DNA from: Kineosporia babensis
GTDB lineage: Bacteria; Actinomycetota; Actinomycetes; Actinomycetales; Kineosporiaceae
Reading direction: 5' to 3'
Assembly (NCBI RefSeq): GCF_021129305.1
Contig: NZ_JAJOMB010000022.1
Span: 1 to 64,000, forward strand
DNA: 64,000 nucleotides
The stretch's first letter is position 1. Every line of letters starts with the position of its first letter. Made by a program: the position numbers and the translations under genes. Below the pieces are notes generated by a model, which made no database searches, was not told the DNA's origin, and worked only from the letters and a program-made list of their open reading frames with translations. This document shows positions 9,001-15,626 of this stretch, one piece after another.

Positions 9001-10166
9001 TCGGCGATCTGGAGCGGGACGGCTGGGCGGCCGTGATCCGGCCGGACGATCATGAACGTGCCGAGCGGCTGCTCCGGCTCATGCTCGGCGTGCTGCAGGA
9101 ACGCCAGGCCGAGCCGGTTGCCCGGGACCCGGTGCTCCTCCTGGTGGACGGCTGGGAAGCACTGACCTCCGCCTGGGCGGAGCCCGGTCTGATGGACCTC
9201 CACGACGATCTGCTGCGACTGCTGCGGGATGGACCGGGCTGCGGAATCTGTGTGGCCGTGACCGGAGGCGTCCAGTTCCTGACCGGGCACCTGTCATCGC
9301 TGTTCCCGCAACGGCTGGTGCTTGCCTTGCCGGATCCGGCCGACGCAATGGTGCTCGGAGTTCCGGCGGGAGCCGCCCGCGGCACCGGGCCTCCCGGCCG
9401 TGGCTGGTGGCTCGCCCCGCCGCGGAACGCCTTTCATCAGCTTCAGGTTGCTCGCCCGGCCACAGGAGTCTCAGGTCGACGGGTGAGAACAGACGATGCG
9501 TGGCGGGTGCCCGCCCTGCCGGTGAAAATCTCGCGAGCCCATCTGCCGCGGGTCGGTGCACACGGCCGGCGTTCACCGGGCCTGGTCCCGATCGGAATCG
9601 GCGGCGACCGGACGCAGCCGATCCGCCTGGATGTCCTGGCCGCTCCGGTCACAGTCGTTCTCGGATCGCGGGGCAGCGGACGCTCCACCGCGCTGGCGAG
9701 CCTGTGGGAAGGCCTGCGCGAGTGTGGGCTTCCCGCGTTCCTGTTTCCTGCAGGCACCGCCCGGCAAGCGCAGGACGTGTCCACCCTGGCCGGGTACCTC
9801 AGAGAAGAACCAGGCTCGGTAGTGCTTCTGGATCATCCCCCCGGCCCGGAACTGCCGGGTCCCGGCACCGATCAGCTTCCCGAGGTCCTGGCTTTGCACC
9901 TTGCCGCCGGAGGCCACCTCGTGGTCGCGGCTTCCGGACCGGAGATCGCGGCTGCCTACCGCGGCGTTCTGGCGCTGGCCCGGGATGCCCGGCAAGGGCT
10001 GGTCCTGGGCGCGGTCTCGCCGATCGACGGCGATGTGCTGGGTGTCCGGCTGAACCGCCGCCCGGCCGGACCACCGGGCCGTGGGCTGCTGATCGTCGGA
10101 GGAAAGGTGCTCTCCTTACAGGTGGCGCATCCGGACGGACCTGCCGATGACGGCCGGACGCGATGA
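6009..10166 (+). CDS. FHA-membrane-FtsK/SpoIIIE ATPase, EccC/EssC-like
   Basis: 1385 aa. Order: N-terminal beta-rich region, FHA domain (GRQSS near residue 120, SRRH near 134), two close membrane helices at about 237-279, then three FtsK/SpoIIIE modules. Module 1 has a canonical Walker A GGTTGAGKS (635-643) and Walker B with VDEF (745-748). Module 2 has GGPRSGRS (958-965) and module 3 GSRGSGRS (1219-1226), both with Arg instead of the Walker lysine. This architecture matches the type VII secretion motor EccC/EssC. FHA domains bind phosphothreonine, which hints at Ser/Thr kinase control. No WXG100 substrate, EccB, EccD or mycosin gene is visible near it. It is divergent from the Tad operon. 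Function in secretion or DNA/protein translocation is inferred only. Confidence 0.85.
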   Translation: MKLRLTIVLPEIGVKPVDVEIEADRGTTLDMATGPLSDALRSSPHQRNALSFNLFHCSGRALPSTQPIGLPPVLHGATLVMGDPGELPIRYDGGLELHVVSGPDAGFTYPLTPGGPLLIGRQSSCDVPLADPDLSRRHAELETADGIVRIRDLLSANGTWLSGSAVGETGRPLPVNTAVRVGGSTLLVRTPDQPAAAAVPDGEGHLLVNRRRPLGAPRPESIVELPPPPQEPARQHLPWLMVLAPLLLAVPAAIIWRQPAYLLIAVLSPLLMLAQYLTDRRRGRREGLARTVGHQTAVREAQQQLQRSLTADAEYLDLTHPDLARIGTMARIPTTELWHRTAEHPAALTVRLGRGEVPSSAVIRDASSPAGHRRPTHPDAPVVLELKAFRVIGISGRRESALSTARSIIGQLSVLHSPLDLSISLLRSKPPGADLAATPEGADEWDWLNWLPHHRPPETSGSRKNQPSVLVLDGARRLRGQADVARVLAQAGTADPHADRPVCVVVCLERDESALPLECSATIVHATDQARATLRRAGQPPLSFRPDLAGSRWAARLARDLAPLRDATPEGAGGLPEQVHLLEELRQGGRPEPVETTELAQAWARSDPIRAVLGRSATGQVVVDLAADGPHLLIGGTTGAGKSELLQTLIASLALGSSPQRLTFLLVDYKGGAAFQSCTRLPHVGAVLTDLDPQSAQRALISFSAELRRRERILLNAGCVDIESYLTARQGDGSLDPMPRLMVIVDEFRVLAEEIPEFVTGLVRIATVGRSLGIHLVLATQRPAGVVSPDITANMNLRIALRVRDAADSQDLISDPAASVLPSIPGRALLRAGADPPVQFQTARVLGRTPALTTGKKATVRVLDTAQAPAPTMENEEEAGPVDLERVVVAAQSAAALLGLDHTQAPWLPELPTDLSTADLAAPVTGRSLPFGLIDLPEEQLQEPAFWDLSTGHLAVVGGPRSGRSNVIRSLCTTAARIVGLAGVRDVHCSVLDATGQLGDLERDGWAAVIRPDDHERAERLLRLMLGVLQERQAEPVARDPVLLLVDGWEALTSAWAEPGLMDLHDDLLRLLRDGPGCGICVAVTGGVQFLTGHLSSLFPQRLVLALPDPADAMVLGVPAGAARGTGPPGRGWWLAPPRNAFHQLQVARPATGVSGRRVRTDDAWRVPALPVKISRAHLPRVGAHGRRSPGLVPIGIGGDRTQPIRLDVLAAPVTVVLGSRGSGRSTALASLWEGLRECGLPAFLFPAGTARQAQDVSTLAGYLREEPGSVVLLDHPPGPELPGPGTDQLPEVLALHLAAGGHLVVAASGPEIAAAYRGVLALARDARQGLVLGAVSPIDGDVLGVRLNRRPAGPPGRGLLIVGGKVLSLQVAHPDGPADDGRTR

Positions 10167-10369
10167 GATGGTGAACGCGACCTCGCTCCGGGACCCGCCG
10201 ACGTCCATCATGAGGAATTCGGCCGGCAGGCGATTTCGGACAGCAACGAATCTGTCCCCAGATGTCGAAACCGTCACGCTTGGACGCTCGGAGAGAGGCG
10301 GGTGTGACGATATGCAAGCACCGTCCAGCAGGTTGTGACATACAGCGACAGGCTCGGAAAATGCTCACG

Positions 10370-10383
10370 ACTAGTGCGCTAGT
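10370..10383. promoter_or_regulatory. Inverted repeat upstream of the anti-sigma gene
   Basis: ACTAGTGCGCTAGT consists of arms ACTAG and CTAGT around a 4-nt centre, 42 nt upstream of the proposed ATG at 10425. Such short palindromes next to a promoter are often operators; here no regulator is assigned. A TATTCT hexamer at 10412-10417 could be the -10 element of a leaderless transcript starting close to 10425. Confidence 0.35.
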
Positions 10384-10424
10384 TACGTCGACATGCACAA
10401 CGCAGTGTGTTCTATTCTTGCCGC

Positions 10425-10928
10425 ATGGTGACATTGGTCTCGTTCGGTAACGGACGAACCGCGCACCGCAACAATCCGGCGCGTTCTGCGTGGTCATGGA
10501 AGGGTGTGGGCACGATTTCGCTCGGCAGCCGCTCCGAGACCGTCCGGAGCACGGACACCGTAGATCTGCGAGTACCGGCCGATCCGGCGTACCTGGCGAT
10601 GATCCGGACCGCGACCGCAGGGCTGGCCACCCGGCTCGATCTGACGCTGGACGAGATCGAGGACCTGCGGATCGCCGTGGACGAGGCCTGCTCCCTGCTG
10701 TTGCGTGGGCGTTCCCACCCGGGCGAGGTGCTAACCGCCGGCTTCGAGGTCGGGCCGCCCGGCAGCGGGACGCTCTCGATCCTGATCACTGGCCCGCTCA
10801 GCCGGCTTCCCGAAGGGCAGGGCTACGCCTGGTCGGTGCTCCGGGCCCTCGCCGGAGAGGTCGTCACCGGCGTCGGCGAGCACGGCGCGTGGATCAAACT
10901 GACGTACGTCGGACGGGGAGACCAGTGA
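10425..10928 (+). CDS. Anti-sigma factor, RsbW/SpoIIAB-like ATP-binding protein
   Basis: About 167 aa with a single HATPase_c_2 (GHKL) fold. The ATP-binding N-box region is seen as DLTLDEIEDLRIAVDEACSL; the later G-box part is weak (LPEGQGYAWSVLRALAGEVV). Family members bind and inactivate a cognate SigB/SigF factor and can phosphorylate an anti-anti-sigma protein. The sigma gene follows with a GTGA overlap, supporting a cognate pair. No anti-anti-sigma gene is next to it. The start is uncertain: ATG at 10425 has no clear ribosome-binding site; GTG at 10506 is an alternative. Confidence 0.85.
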   Translation: MVTLVSFGNGRTAHRNNPARSAWSWKGVGTISLGSRSETVRSTDTVDLRVPADPAYLAMIRTATAGLATRLDLTLDEIEDLRIAVDEACSLLLRGRSHPGEVLTAGFEVGPPGSGTLSILITGPLSRLPEGQGYAWSVLRALAGEVVTGVGEHGAWIKLTYVGRGDQ

Positions 10929-11980
10929 TCCAGCAGCAGGAGACGACGCTTAGCGTGCTGCAGCGCACACCCCAGCGGGGTGAGACCCCGGACGCCGGCG
11001 AGAGCACTGATCCACCTGGCCAGCAGGACGAATCGGCCCTCCCCCCGGAGTCCGTTCTCGACGACCAGGTGAGTGCTCCGGCCGAGGCGGCACCGGTCCG
11101 GGCCCCGCACCGACGGGCCGCCCAGACCCCGGCCGCCTCGATCAGCAGCGTGGCTGCCCGGCTACGCGAGAACGAAGACCTGGACGAGGAGACGGCCGGG
11201 GCGGCCCGCCCGCGGGGCCGTCACGTCCGGGAGGACGAGGGCGACACCCCCGCCCAGTCCGATCCTGATCTGCTCCGGCTGGCTGCCCTGCCCAAGACCG
11301 ATCCGCAGTACCAGCAGCTACGCCGCACAGTGATCGAGGCCCACCTCCCCCTGGTCCACCACCTCGCCCAACGCTTCAAAGGCCGCGGCGAACCCTACGA
11401 CGACCTCGTCCAAGTCGGCACCATCGGCCTCCTGCACGCCGTCGACCGCTTCGACCCCCACCGCGGAGCCTTCGCCGCCTTCGCCGTACCCACCATCGTC
11501 GGCGAAATCCGCCGCCACTTCCGCGACCGCGGCTGGGCCATGCGCATCCCCCGCCGCATCCAGGACCTCGGCCGCCGCGTCTCCGAAGCCCGCGAAACCC
11601 TCACCCACACCCTCGACCGCTCCCCCACCGTCCAGGAGATCGCCCAGCACCTGGACGTCGATGCGGACCTGGTGATCGAGGCCCTGGACACCGCCAGCGC
11701 CTACATCACGGTCCCGCTGCCCACAACGGCCGACGAGTCGGACCGAATGGGCAAAGCCTTCGAGGACGCCGGGCTGGAACTGGTGGAACAGCGCGAGACG
11801 TTGCGCCCGCTACTGGCCCGCCTGCCCGAGCGGGAGCAGCGGATTCTGGAGCTCAGGTTCGGCAAGGGCCTCTCACAGGCGCAGATCGCGGCCGAGGTGG
11901 GCGTCTCCCAGATGCATGTCTCCCGGCTGCTGACCAAGAGCCTGAACATCCTGCGCAGCGGACTCACCCAAGAGCTCTGA
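10925..11980 (+). CDS. RNA polymerase sigma factor, SigB/SigF/SigG family
   Basis: 351 aa from GTG at 10925, which overlaps the anti-sigma stop (GTGA) and follows a GGGGAG ribosome-binding site. Residues 1-120 are acidic and low-complexity. Region 2 begins near LPLVHHLAQRFKGRGEPYDD and includes DLVQVGTIGLLHAVDRFDPH; region 3 follows; region 4 has the helix-turn-helix LSQAQIAAEVGVSQMHVSRL near the C-terminus. In actinobacteria these sigma factors direct stress or developmental regulons and are held by RsbW-type anti-sigma factors. The DNA for about residues 138-237 uses almost only C-ending codons, unlike the rest of the gene. Confidence 0.93.
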   Translation: MIQQQETTLSVLQRTPQRGETPDAGESTDPPGQQDESALPPESVLDDQVSAPAEAAPVRAPHRRAAQTPAASISSVAARLRENEDLDEETAGAARPRGRHVREDEGDTPAQSDPDLLRLAALPKTDPQYQQLRRTVIEAHLPLVHHLAQRFKGRGEPYDDLVQVGTIGLLHAVDRFDPHRGAFAAFAVPTIVGEIRRHFRDRGWAMRIPRRIQDLGRRVSEARETLTHTLDRSPTVQEIAQHLDVDADLVIEALDTASAYITVPLPTTADESDRMGKAFEDAGLELVEQRETLRPLLARLPEREQRILELRFGKGLSQAQIAAEVGVSQMHVSRLLTKSLNILRSGLTQEL

Positions 11981-11987
11981 CGAACGC

Positions 11988-12027
11988 AGAACGGGTGTCA
12001 CTCGGGATCCCGAGTGACACCCGTTCT
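11988..12027 (+). terminator. Perfect 40-nt palindrome terminator of the sigma operon
   Basis: Two perfect 20-nt arms (AGAACGGGTGTCACTCGGGA and its complement) meet without a loop, 8 nt after the sigma factor stop. The 3' side continues GTCTTTGG. It is placed as an intrinsic terminator and, being symmetric, could also stop transcription arriving from the minus strand. A protein-binding role cannot be excluded. Confidence 0.8.
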
Positions 12028-12124
12028 GTCTTTGGCAACGTCTTCTGAACACCCTCGGCCGCCCGGAGCGGCACAAAGGCCGCGTAGGCGCCTTCTGCGC
12101 CGCCAGGCGCCTTCTGAGCGCCCC

Positions 12125-12553
12125 TCAGGCGGCTGCGTCTTCCTCCCGGACGATCACGTGCTTCCCTGCGACCAGGAAGCCCACTACGACCGCAATGGCG
12201 AGGATGGGAATGCCGTAGTACCAGTAGTTGCTTGCAGACACCGGCATACCTACCCCCGCCTGAAGCAGCTGCCAGGTCATCACCGGCCCCCTGGTCCAGC
12301 GCGCGCCCTCCCGCAGCCCACGAACACAGCCGGCCAGAGCCAGGCCGATGACGGCCGCTATGACGCCGAGCCCGATCCCGTTCACCGGCCGCGATGCGCC
12401 CAGCCCTTCGACAACCAGGAGCACCGCCCCTACGAGCAGAGCCAGCGCCTCCAGCCCGACCAGGACAGCAACCAGGAGACGGAGGTCCTCACGACCGCCT
12501 GGACCCTCCTGGTCCTGCCCCGCCGGGCTTTCCTGCCTCGGCATCGAACACAT
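12125..12553 (-). CDS. Conserved actinobacterial membrane protein (Rv3217c-like position)
   Basis: 142 aa from ATG 12553, preceded by AAGGAG; ATG 12565 and 12544 are alternatives. A polar Gln/Gly/Glu-rich N-terminus is followed by hydrophobic segments around LLVAVLVGLEALALLVGAVL, GIGLGVIAAVIGLALAGCV, a short central stretch, and YGIPILAIAVVVGFLVAG, suggesting four membrane helices and a short charged C-terminus. Its place beside whiB1 and pdtaS corresponds to Rv3217c in M. tuberculosis (synteny recalled, not computed). No function is known. Confidence 0.7.
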   Translation of the reverse strand: MCSMPRQESPAGQDQEGPGGREDLRLLVAVLVGLEALALLVGAVLLVVEGLGASRPVNGIGLGVIAAVIGLALAGCVRGLREGARWTRGPVMTWQLLQAGVGMPVSASNYWYYGIPILAIAVVVGFLVAGKHVIVREEDAAA

Positions 12554-12565
12554 CCTCTCCTTCAT

Positions 12566-13298
12566 CGTCCATTCACCCGATAGCGATTAAACGCGCTACC
12601 GTAAAACCGAACCCGCCACGGTTCCCCGTCACGAGGATCGTTCCGCCGCAACGAATGTCACAAGCGCATCAGCTCCGACTTAAGAGCGCGAAAGCCATTC
12701 TTCCGGTGCTGCACCCGCTCGGCCCTATTGGGGTCTTTTGGGCACTTCGGCCTGCAAACCGCTTGCGCGTGCGCCAATATAAGGGGCAGGCAAGACACGG
12801 ATCACTCTGCGTGGAACACCCAGAAGAATCCTGACACCACTCTTCTGGCTCTTTCACGGCGTGCACCCAGGAATGTACGCGCCGTGGGAACGCGTTCACC
12901 TAATGCGTTCTTTGCCCCACACTCAGGGTCACAGAACGGACACGACAGAACCGAACCACTGTCCAACCAGGCAGATTCTGCCGATAGCAATGACCAGCTA
13001 CGTATATACGCAGCGTGTTCTAACGACTACAGTCCTGCATCGTGACCGTGGGCAACGAAACGTCGCTCAGATCACTCGGGGAAAACCCTTGTGAAAGCGG
13101 GCACAAGCGTGTGAGGCTGGTCGTTAGATCCGGTGGGAGCAAGAAAAACGCAATCACCGACGGCTGGAGACTCTCCGGTCGACCTGGGCCACAACCCGTA
13201 AACCGGGAGCAGGCCACCAACCCATGAGGCAAGGCGTCTGCCGCCGCGCCTCGTACCGTATACGACCGCCCACCCGGGCGTGAGGAGTGGACGATCCC
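12566..13298. other. Long gene-free leader region upstream of whiB1
   Basis: About 730 nt between the membrane protein gene and whiB1. No convincing ORF: every open frame here is short and lacks family features. The part from about 12600 to 13060 looks richer in A/T than the surroundings (for example ACGTATATACGCAG near 13000), fitting a promoter region. It must hold the whiB1 promoter and the promoter of the minus-strand membrane gene. I could not assign a CRP-type site with confidence. Confidence 0.5.
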
Positions 13299-13547
13299 AT
13301 GGACTGGCGCCATGAGGCAGCTTGCCTCGAGGAGGACCCGGAGCTGTTCTTCCCGATCGGGAACACCGGCCCTGCGATCCTTCAGATCGAGGAAGCCAAG
13401 GCTGTTTGCCGTCGATGCGAGGTCGTCGAGACGTGCCTTCGCTGGGCCATCGACTCCGGCCAGGACGCCGGTGTCTGGGGTGGCCTTTCGGAGGACGAGC
13501 GTCGTGCGCTGAAGCGCCGTAACGCTCGGGCCCGTCGCGCCGGCTGA
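13299..13547 (+). CDS. whiB1: WhiB1 iron-sulfur transcription regulator
   Basis: 82 aa. Starts MDWRHEAACLEEDPELFFP. Four cysteines at positions 9, 37, 40 and 46 (CRRCEVVETC) would hold a 4Fe-4S cluster; the GVWGG turn is at 58-62 and a basic tail (RRALKRRNARARR) follows. These positions and the near identity to M. tuberculosis WhiB1 make the assignment firm. WhiB1 is an essential nitric-oxide-sensitive regulator there that contacts the primary sigma factor. ATG 13299 has a GAGGAG sequence 11 nt upstream. A GTG at 13287 in frame is less likely. Confidence 0.95.
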   Translation: MDWRHEAACLEEDPELFFPIGNTGPAILQIEEAKAVCRRCEVVETCLRWAIDSGQDAGVWGGLSEDERRALKRRNARARRAG

Positions 13548-13559
13548 CTTTCGTCAGCC
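13542..13559 (+). terminator. Hairpin overlapping the whiB1 stop
   Basis: GGCTGAC and GTCAGCC form a 7-bp stem around a TTTC loop; the stop codon lies in the left arm. No T-run follows, so termination efficiency is uncertain. Confidence 0.5.
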
Positions 13560-13938
13560 CACCGTGGACCAGGCCGGCGCGGGTACTGCGGTCGCTCAGG
13601 AACGTGCGGCCGAGCCGCCGACACAATCGGGGTTCGGCAACCGCAACGTCAGCAGTCGAAAGATCGCAGTATCCGCCGCCGCTTCTCGGCGACACAGCAC
13701 CTATCAGCAACACCGCTGCCGCGGTTGAGTCATACAGCCTGCGGCAGCAGCACTTCCGCACCATCGAACGACGACGCGCCACCGGCCCTTCGAAAATGCC
13801 ACTCGACCAGGCATTTGAGACGCGGCGGCGCATAGGTACCGGATCCGGCGGCCCGTTCGGCGAAGACCACCATCGCGCAGCAGGTTTCCTGATCCAGCGC
13901 GGAAACCGAACCGCGCCGTCTGGACCACCGGTCACTGC
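13560..13938. other. Gene-free interval between whiB1 and pdtaS
   Basis: About 380 nt between the convergent genes whiB1 and pdtaS. Open frames crossing it on both strands show no family features. Apart from the terminator hairpins at its two ends I see no structured element. Confidence 0.45.
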
Positions 13939-13975
13939 ATGTCCCGGAGCATCGCCACCTGGATGCCCGGGACAT
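13939..13975 (-). terminator. Terminator hairpin of pdtaS
   Basis: ATGTCCCGG at 13939-13947 pairs with CCGGGACAT at 13967-13975, a 9-bp perfect stem starting about 20 nt after the pdtaS stop. No poly-U tract is evident. Confidence 0.55.
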
Positions 13976-13994
13976 CGTGTGTTTGCGGGGTAAT

Positions 13995-15494
13995 TCAGCC
14001 CTCGGGCATTTCGTCGCGCGAGACGCTCGCCGTCGCCTTACGCAGGGTGACCTCGACAATGACGTCGGTGCCGCCTTCCGGTGCCGGCGCCCACGAGATG
14101 CGCCCCCGCATCTCACCGCTCACGAGGGCCTGGACGATCTGCGTGCCGAGTCCGGACTGCCCGGCCCGGAACTCCTCGGGAAGCCCGGTGCCGTCGTCCC
14201 GGATCGTCACCCGTAGATCGGCGCCGTTGCGCTCGACGATCAGGGTGACCGTGCCGCCGCGCTCCCGGAAGCCGTGCTCGACCGCGTTCGTCACCAATTC
14301 GGTCAGGACCAGAGCGAGCGGGGTCGCGTTCTCGGCCCGCAGTTCGCCGAAGCGCCCCTCCCTGCGAATCTTCACCGACGTAGAGGGCGCGGCCAACTCG
14401 ACTGCCAGAGACAGGGTGCGGCCCACCACATCGTCGAAGTCGACCTTCTCGCCGAAGCCCTCGGACAGTGTCTCGTGCACCAGAGCGATCGTGGAGACCC
14501 GGCGCATCGCCTCCTGCAGGGCCCCGCGGCCTTCCGGGGACTTGATCCGGCGGGCCTGCAGGCGCAGCAGGGCGGCCACCGTCTGGAGGTTGTTCTTGAC
14601 CCGGTGATGGACCTCACGGATCGTCGCGTCCTTAGTGAGGAGTTCCTGCTCCCGCCGGCGCAGTTCGGAGATCTCGCGCACCAGCAGCAGGGCGCCGGTC
14701 CGTTCCCCCGCCGTCTTCAGCGGCACCGCCCGCATCGACAGCGTGGCGCCGTGGTTCTCGATGTGGCTGCGCCAGGGCGCCCGGCCCATCAGCACCAGCG
14801 GCAGCGACTCGTCGACCAGTCCGGGCTGGTCGAGCAACGAGGTGACGATCTCGGAGAGGCTGTGGTCGACCACCTCGCCGAAGTGCCCCAGCCGGTGCAG
14901 GGCGGAAACGGCGTTCGGGCTGGCGTAGGTGACCTTGCCGTCCTTGTCCATCCGGATCAGGCCGTCACCGACCCGCGGGGCGCCCCGGCGAGGACCGCTC
15001 GGTGCCCCCGGGGCCGGGAACTCGCCCTCACAGATCATCCGGGTCAGCTCATCGGCACACTGCAGGTAGGTCAGCTCGAGCCGGCTGGGGGTGCGGGCGG
15101 CGGAGAGATTGGTGTGCCGGGCCAGCACCGCGATCGGGCGGCCGGCCCGCAGCACCGGCACGGTCTCCTCGCGGACCGTGACGTCCTCCTGGTAGTCGGT
15201 CCCCCGCTCCCGGCAGATCCGCAGCTGCTCGTAGGCACGATCGAGCAGCGGACGCCGTCCGGCCTCGACCGTGGTACCTACGACGTCGTCGTAGTAGACG
15301 GTCACGCCGGTACTGGGCCGGCAGTGCGCGACCGCGACCCAGCCCCCGTCGTCCTTGCGCGGGACCCAAAGCACCAGGTCGGCGAACGACAGGTCGGACA
15401 GCAGCTGCCAGTCGCCGGTGAGCAGTTGCAGCCACTCGAGGTCGGCCTGGCCGAGGTTGGTGTGCTTGGCAACCAGGTCTTTCATCGTGGGCAT
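13995..15494 (-). CDS. pdtaS: PdtaS-type cytosolic sensor histidine kinase
   Basis: 499 aa without membrane segments. N-terminal GAF-like domain (LSFADLVLWVPRKDDGGWVA near residue 36), PAS-like domain around 175-280 (YASPNAVSALHR), HisKA_2 dimerisation domain with REVHHRVKNNLQTVAALLR (His 296/297), and a HATPase domain (ELVTNAVEHGFRERG; DDGTGLP; GLGTQIV). This is the family of M. tuberculosis PdtaS (Rv3220c), which phosphorylates the RNA-binding antiterminator PdtaR; the partner gene is not in this window. It lies convergent to whiB1, the same pairing as in mycobacteria. Start ATG 15494 or ATG 15485. Confidence 0.93.
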   Translation of the reverse strand: MPTMKDLVAKHTNLGQADLEWLQLLTGDWQLLSDLSFADLVLWVPRKDDGGWVAVAHCRPSTGVTVYYDDVVGTTVEAGRRPLLDRAYEQLRICRERGTDYQEDVTVREETVPVLRAGRPIAVLARHTNLSAARTPSRLELTYLQCADELTRMICEGEFPAPGAPSGPRRGAPRVGDGLIRMDKDGKVTYASPNAVSALHRLGHFGEVVDHSLSEIVTSLLDQPGLVDESLPLVLMGRAPWRSHIENHGATLSMRAVPLKTAGERTGALLLVREISELRRREQELLTKDATIREVHHRVKNNLQTVAALLRLQARRIKSPEGRGALQEAMRRVSTIALVHETLSEGFGEKVDFDDVVGRTLSLAVELAAPSTSVKIRREGRFGELRAENATPLALVLTELVTNAVEHGFRERGGTVTLIVERNGADLRVTIRDDGTGLPEEFRAGQSGLGTQIVQALVSGEMRGRISWAPAPEGGTDVIVEVTLRKATASVSRDEMPEG

Positions 15495-15561
15495 GCGGGC
15501 AACTCTAACTATCGGTCGTAGTAGACGTCCGACTGCGGTGATCGCGCCGGGGCAGGTTTTC

Positions 15562-15595
15562 CGCCGGGGGCCTCACATTCGGGATGCCCCCGGCG
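15562..15595 (-). terminator. Terminator after the glutamate dehydrogenase gene
   Basis: CGCCGGGGGC (15562-15571) and GCCCCCGGCG (15586-15595) form a perfect 10-bp stem with a 14-nt loop, about 30 nt downstream of the gene at 15627-20609 and before pdtaS on the same strand. On the minus strand it continues into GGAAAACC rather than a U-run. Confidence 0.65.
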
Positions 15596-15626
15596 TTTAC
15601 CAGGTATGAAGGATGCGCAGGCCGGG

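Noticed and set aside
13072-13935. Minus-strand open frame covering whiB1
   Set aside because: WhiB1 on the plus strand is certain; the antisense frame is a shadow.
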